35,147 bases of DNA from NCBI GenBank assembly GCA_021800445.1, contig JAJYYZ010000020.1:1-35147 (forward strand), written 5' to 3'. The notes below the pieces were generated by a model. It did no database searches, was not told where the DNA came from, and was given only the letters and a program-made list of their open reading frames with translations. Numbering within the stretch: position 1 is the stretch's first letter; each line of letters starts with the position of its first letter. Both the position numbers and the translations under genes were made by a program. Below are positions 32,677-35,147 of the stretch, piece after piece. The DNA is from a bacterium. GTDB lineage: Bacteria > Thermotogota > Thermotogae > Mesoaciditogales > Mesoaciditogaceae.

Positions 32677-33794
32677 GATCTTACCTCCATGTAAGATTTT
32701 ATTTTATTCACAACGTATTCTTGCTCATCAGGTTTAATTTCCGGAAAAATCGGAATGGCGAGTGATTCTCGAGAAAGTTTTTCGGCAACCGGAAAATCTC
32801 CGTTTTTATATCCGAGAAACGAAAAACATTTTTGAAGATGCAAAGGAATTGGATAGTATATGGCTGTGCCAACACCTTCATTTGTGAGATATTCTCTCAA
32901 ATCATCACGCACTTTAGTTTTGATAACATATTGATGAAAAACGTATGTTCTATCTCCTGGCACTTCAGGACATTGTACAAAATCACCAAGAAGATTGGAA
33001 TATTTTTTTGCAACCTTGATTCTTGCATCTATCCATTCATCAAGGTGAGAAAATTTAACGTTCAGCGTGGCAGCCTGAATCTCATCCATGCGGGAATTGT
33101 AACCAATCTCTTCGTGAACGTACTTCTGACGTGCACCATGCACTCTTAAGGATCTAACTCTTTTTGCAATTTCTTCGGAATTGGTAAGCACCATTCCCGC
33201 ATCTCCGTAAGCGCCAAGATTTTTCGTTGGAAAAAAAGAAAGGATACCGGCTTCTCCGATAGCACCTGTTTTGAATTTTTTACCATCAACGACTGCCTCG
33301 GATCCTATCGATTGAGCGGCATCTTCAAGTATCTTGATGCCATATCTGTCACACAACGATTTAAGAGAATTCATGTCTGCACTCTTTCCGAAAAGATGAA
33401 CCGGTATAACTGCCTTTATCGATTTGTCAGATTCTATTTGCTTTTTAACGAGATCGACATTTATGTTGAAATCTTCGTTCACATCTACAAAAATTGGAAT
33501 TGCACCAAGTCTTGTTATGGCACTTGCAGTTGCAAAAAAAGTGTAAGGCGTGGTGAGAACATGATCTCCTTTTTCTATTCCCATCGATTGCAGAGCCAAA
33601 AGCAAAGCATCACTTCCGTTGCCAACAGATACCGCGTAATTTGTGCCAACGTAATTCGCTATTTTTTCTTCTATTTCTTCCACATTTTGGCCTAAAATGA
33701 CAACGCCGCTTGATATCGTTTCATCTATTTTTTTCAGCATCTCTTCTCGCAAACTTTTGTATTGCCTTGTCAAATCAAAAAGAGGAACTTTCAA
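32673..33794 (-). CDS. DegT/DnrJ/EryC1 sugar aminotransferase, WbpE-like
   Basis: A PLP-dependent nucleotide-sugar aminotransferase of 373 residues. PLP-binding features are GNGSDALLLAL, EDAAQSIGS and the Schiff-base lysine K191 in SFFPTKNLGAYGDAG; GYNSRMDEIQAA is a family signature. In this operon it would transaminate the 3-keto sugar to UDP-2-acetamido-3-amino-2,3-dideoxyglucuronate. The start is set at TTG 33794, eight bases after GGAGG; GTG 33797 is also possible, and GTG 33803 would overlap the ribosome-binding site. First gene of the operon. Confidence 0.88.
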   Translation of the reverse strand: MKVPLFDLTRQYKSLREEMLKKIDETISSGVVILGQNVEEIEEKIANYVGTNYAVSVGNGSDALLLALQSMGIEKGDHVLTTPYTFFATASAITRLGAIPIFVDVNEDFNINVDLVKKQIESDKSIKAVIPVHLFGKSADMNSLKSLCDRYGIKILEDAAQSIGSEAVVDGKKFKTGAIGEAGILSFFPTKNLGAYGDAGMVLTNSEEIAKRVRSLRVHGARQKYVHEEIGYNSRMDEIQAATLNVKFSHLDEWIDARIKVAKKYSNLLGDFVQCPEVPGDRTYVFHQYVIKTKVRDDLREYLTNEGVGTAIYYPIPLHLQKCFSFLGYKNGDFPVAEKLSRESLAIPIFPEIKPDEQEYVVNKIKSYMEVRS

Positions 33795-33824
33795 CACACT
33801 CACCTCCGTTAATTAACTTACTTA

Positions 33825-33853
33825 ATTATAACATCTAAAGACGCAAATGTCAA
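33825..33853 (-). promoter_or_regulatory. Consensus promoter of the wbp-like operon
   Basis: On the minus strand TTGACA (33853-33848), a spacer of exactly 17 bases and TATAAT (33830-33825) match the vegetative sigma-factor consensus in every position. It lies about 30 bases before the aminotransferase start codon. Strong, largely constitutive expression is expected unless a repressor acts here. Confidence 0.85.
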
Positions 33854-33870
33854 CACCACGAAGAGAAAAA

Positions 33871-33898
33871 GTGATGAGTAACGGGTAACAGGTAATCG
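33871..33898 (+). repeat. Heptanucleotide-periodic repeat array C
   Basis: Four units in frame: GTGATGA, GTAACGG, GTAACAG, GTAATCG, of the GTRAYNN type also found in arrays A and B. The following bases to about 33975 contain degenerate related words (GGCAAAAA, GGCGGGCAATCGG) but no clear frame. It occupies the gap of about 200 bases between the wbp-like promoter and the metF stop. No gene is seen there. Confidence 0.72.
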
Positions 33899-34000
33899 GC
33901 AAAAACGACATATTGCCTATAGTCAATGGCAAAAACAAGGAATGGCGGGCAATCGGCGCATGAGAAAAACAGGTAGGTGACTCGTGGCAGATTTCGAATT

Positions 34001-34945
34001 TCAAGTATAAGAAATTCTTTCAAGCAAGGCTTTTGTCGATTTTCCTTTTCCCATGGTAAAAACGTGTATTCCCGAGACACCGTAATCGAAAAGTTTTTCA
34101 ACGAGTCTTGCCATGTATTTCGTACCAACTTCAAACTCTTCCTTCGGACTTCTTGCCTCTTCCATGGCCACAATAAGATCATTTGGAATATCGACAAAAA
34201 AGGTGCTTGGTATTTTTAACATTGATTTTGTTTGAACTATGGGCTTTATTCCGGGAATTATCGGAACATCTATTCCGAATTCTCTTGCCCTTTCAACGAA
34301 GTTTTTGTAAACGTTGAAATCGAAAAACATCTGAGTTATTATGTAATTTGCGCCAGCATCAACTTTTTTCTTTAAATTTTTCAGGTCTTCATCGAAATTC
34401 ATAGCCTCATAGTGCTTTTCTGGATAACCTGCGATTCCTATGCAAAAATTGGTAGGCTTTGGATTGTCAACGGGATAAAGATATATTCCTTTATTCATGT
34501 TGGAAATCTGTTCAACCAATTCATTTGCATGGTAATAATTGTCTCTTTCAAAGGTAAATTCTCTTTTGTTTTCGATCTCTCCTCTTATGACAAAGACATT
34601 TTCTATGTCGAGATATTTGAAATCTATGAGCATATCTTCTATTTCAAACTTACTCATCCCCATGCAAAGCACGTGAGGCACCACATCCACGTTATATCTG
34701 TTCTTTATGGCCGCACTTACGCCCACGGTACCTGGTTTTCTTACTTTTGGGATCTTTACTATTCGATCGCCAATTTCAATGTAACTTATCTCTGGAGCGT
34801 GTCTTGTTATGTTTATGAATGAAGGAGAAAATTTCATAAGTTCGTCTATCGTGAAAAAAATTTCATCTATATCCTGACCTCTGTCAGGCGGTAGAATTTC
34901 AAGAGACAATATACGCTGTTTTTTCATCGCATCGATTACTTTCAT
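34001..34945 (-). CDS. metF: Methylenetetrahydrofolate reductase
   Basis: MetF reduces 5,10-methylene-THF to 5-methyl-THF for methionine synthesis and one-carbon metabolism. The 314-residue FAD-dependent TIM barrel has the N-terminal SLEILPPDRG (family SxEFFPP), NITRH, HVLCMGMSKFEIEDML, FVIRGE, and ITQMFFDFNVYKNF followed by PIIPGIKPI. GGAAGGG precedes the ATG. No methionine synthase gene or SAM riboswitch is adjacent. The upstream region has a palindrome and a motif shared with the THUMP methyltransferase promoter. Confidence 0.94.
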   Translation of the reverse strand: MKVIDAMKKQRILSLEILPPDRGQDIDEIFFTIDELMKFSPSFINITRHAPEISYIEIGDRIVKIPKVRKPGTVGVSAAIKNRYNVDVVPHVLCMGMSKFEIEDMLIDFKYLDIENVFVIRGEIENKREFTFERDNYYHANELVEQISNMNKGIYLYPVDNPKPTNFCIGIAGYPEKHYEAMNFDEDLKNLKKKVDAGANYIITQMFFDFNVYKNFVERAREFGIDVPIIPGIKPIVQTKSMLKIPSTFFVDIPNDLIVAMEEARSPKEEFEVGTKYMARLVEKLFDYGVSGIHVFTMGKGKSTKALLERISYT

Positions 34946-34973
34946 GAAAATTCCCTTCCTTTACTTTTTGATA

Positions 34974-35027
34974 TATACCGGATCATGTGTAAAAATCGAA
35001 TGTATGTCAATCTTGACATAATGTCAA
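34974..35027 (-). promoter_or_regulatory. metF upstream promoter/operator region
   Basis: The block 34974-34993 reads TTTACACATGATCCGGTATA on the minus strand, 18/20 identical to the THUMP operon promoter, and the -10-like TATATA gives a metF leader of about 17 bases. Upstream lie a perfect palindrome TTGACATAATGTCAA (35013-35027) and a third half-site ATGTCAA (35004-35010). The palindrome also supplies a second possible promoter, TTGACA-17-TACATT. No SAM riboswitch pattern is seen. Confidence 0.5.
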
Positions 35028-35060
35028 CATCGAAAATTTTTGATTAAAAACGCCGAATTT

Positions 35061-35100
35061 TTTTGCGCATTTTCATCGGTCAATTTTGCGCACTTTCATC
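35061..35100. repeat. Direct repeat pair upstream of metF
   Basis: TTTTGCGCATTTTCATC (35061-35077) and TTTTGCGCACTTTCATC (35084-35100) differ at one position and are 23 bases apart. They could be tandem binding sites for a regulator or a remnant of duplication. The gene to which they belong may lie beyond the window end. Confidence 0.6.
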
Positions 35101-35147
35101 AATTATTTTTGACGTATCCAATCTTATCATACCGCTTTTTTGCTTTT

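Noticed and set aside
34946-35147. SAM riboswitch in front of metF
   Set aside because: None of the conserved SAM-I core or its stems can be found; only DNA-type repeats and promoter elements are present.

Overview
The window looks like part of the chromosome of a low-GC, probably thermophilic bacterium of the Thermotogota. This is an inference from gene content and order (DUF4416, rimO, pgsA, thpR, recA, recX and rny in one run), frequent TTG starts with strong GGAGG ribosome-binding sites, and very tight gene packing. There is no 16S gene here to confirm it. Almost everything is housekeeping or metabolic. I see no CRISPR array, prophage, toxin-antitoxin pair or intact transposase.

Layout. 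0.1-4.1 kb (minus): proline operon proC-proA-proB, ending in a secreted phospholipase-D-like protein. 4.3-7.4 kb (plus): an MsrB-MsrA fusion overlapping a GH36 alpha-galactosidase gene, closed by a bidirectional terminator. 7.4-17.0 kb (minus): ten tightly spaced genes that can be read as one transcript: DUF4416, rimO, pgsA, thpR, recA, recX, rny, a DUF2207 membrane protein, glf and an alpha/beta hydrolase. 17.3-20.9 kb (plus): dprA, a tRNA-Arg/His/Arg cluster with its own promoter and terminator, surE, RNase P RNA and an MFS permease. 21.2-24.6 kb (plus): a HAD phosphatase, acylphosphatase, a four-helix membrane protein, tmcAL and a YigZ/IMPACT protein. 24.9-26.7 kb (plus): an orphan family-5 solute-binding protein. 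26.8-29.9 kb (minus): THUMP methyltransferase, PfkB-type sugar kinase and an ArsB/NhaD-type permease. 29.9-30.2 kb: a truncated UPF0280 gene. 30.3-33.8 kb (minus): a wbpE-wbpA-wbpB-like nucleotide-sugar operon behind a perfect consensus promoter. 34.0-34.9 kb (minus): metF.

The most unusual content is intergenic. (1) A hairpin element of about 60 bp occurs three times, each time in sense orientation immediately upstream of a gene (proC, the MFS permease, the HAD phosphatase). It resembles a solo right end of an IS200/IS605 element but has no transposase. (2) Heptanucleotide-periodic repeat arrays occur in three intergenic regions; two of them carry the same order of unit types. (3) An 18/20 identical promoter-region motif is shared by the THUMP methyltransferase operon and metF, and the former promoter leaves almost no leader. 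(4) The UPF0280 remnant begins directly behind the terminator of the wbp-like operon, which marks a rearrangement junction.
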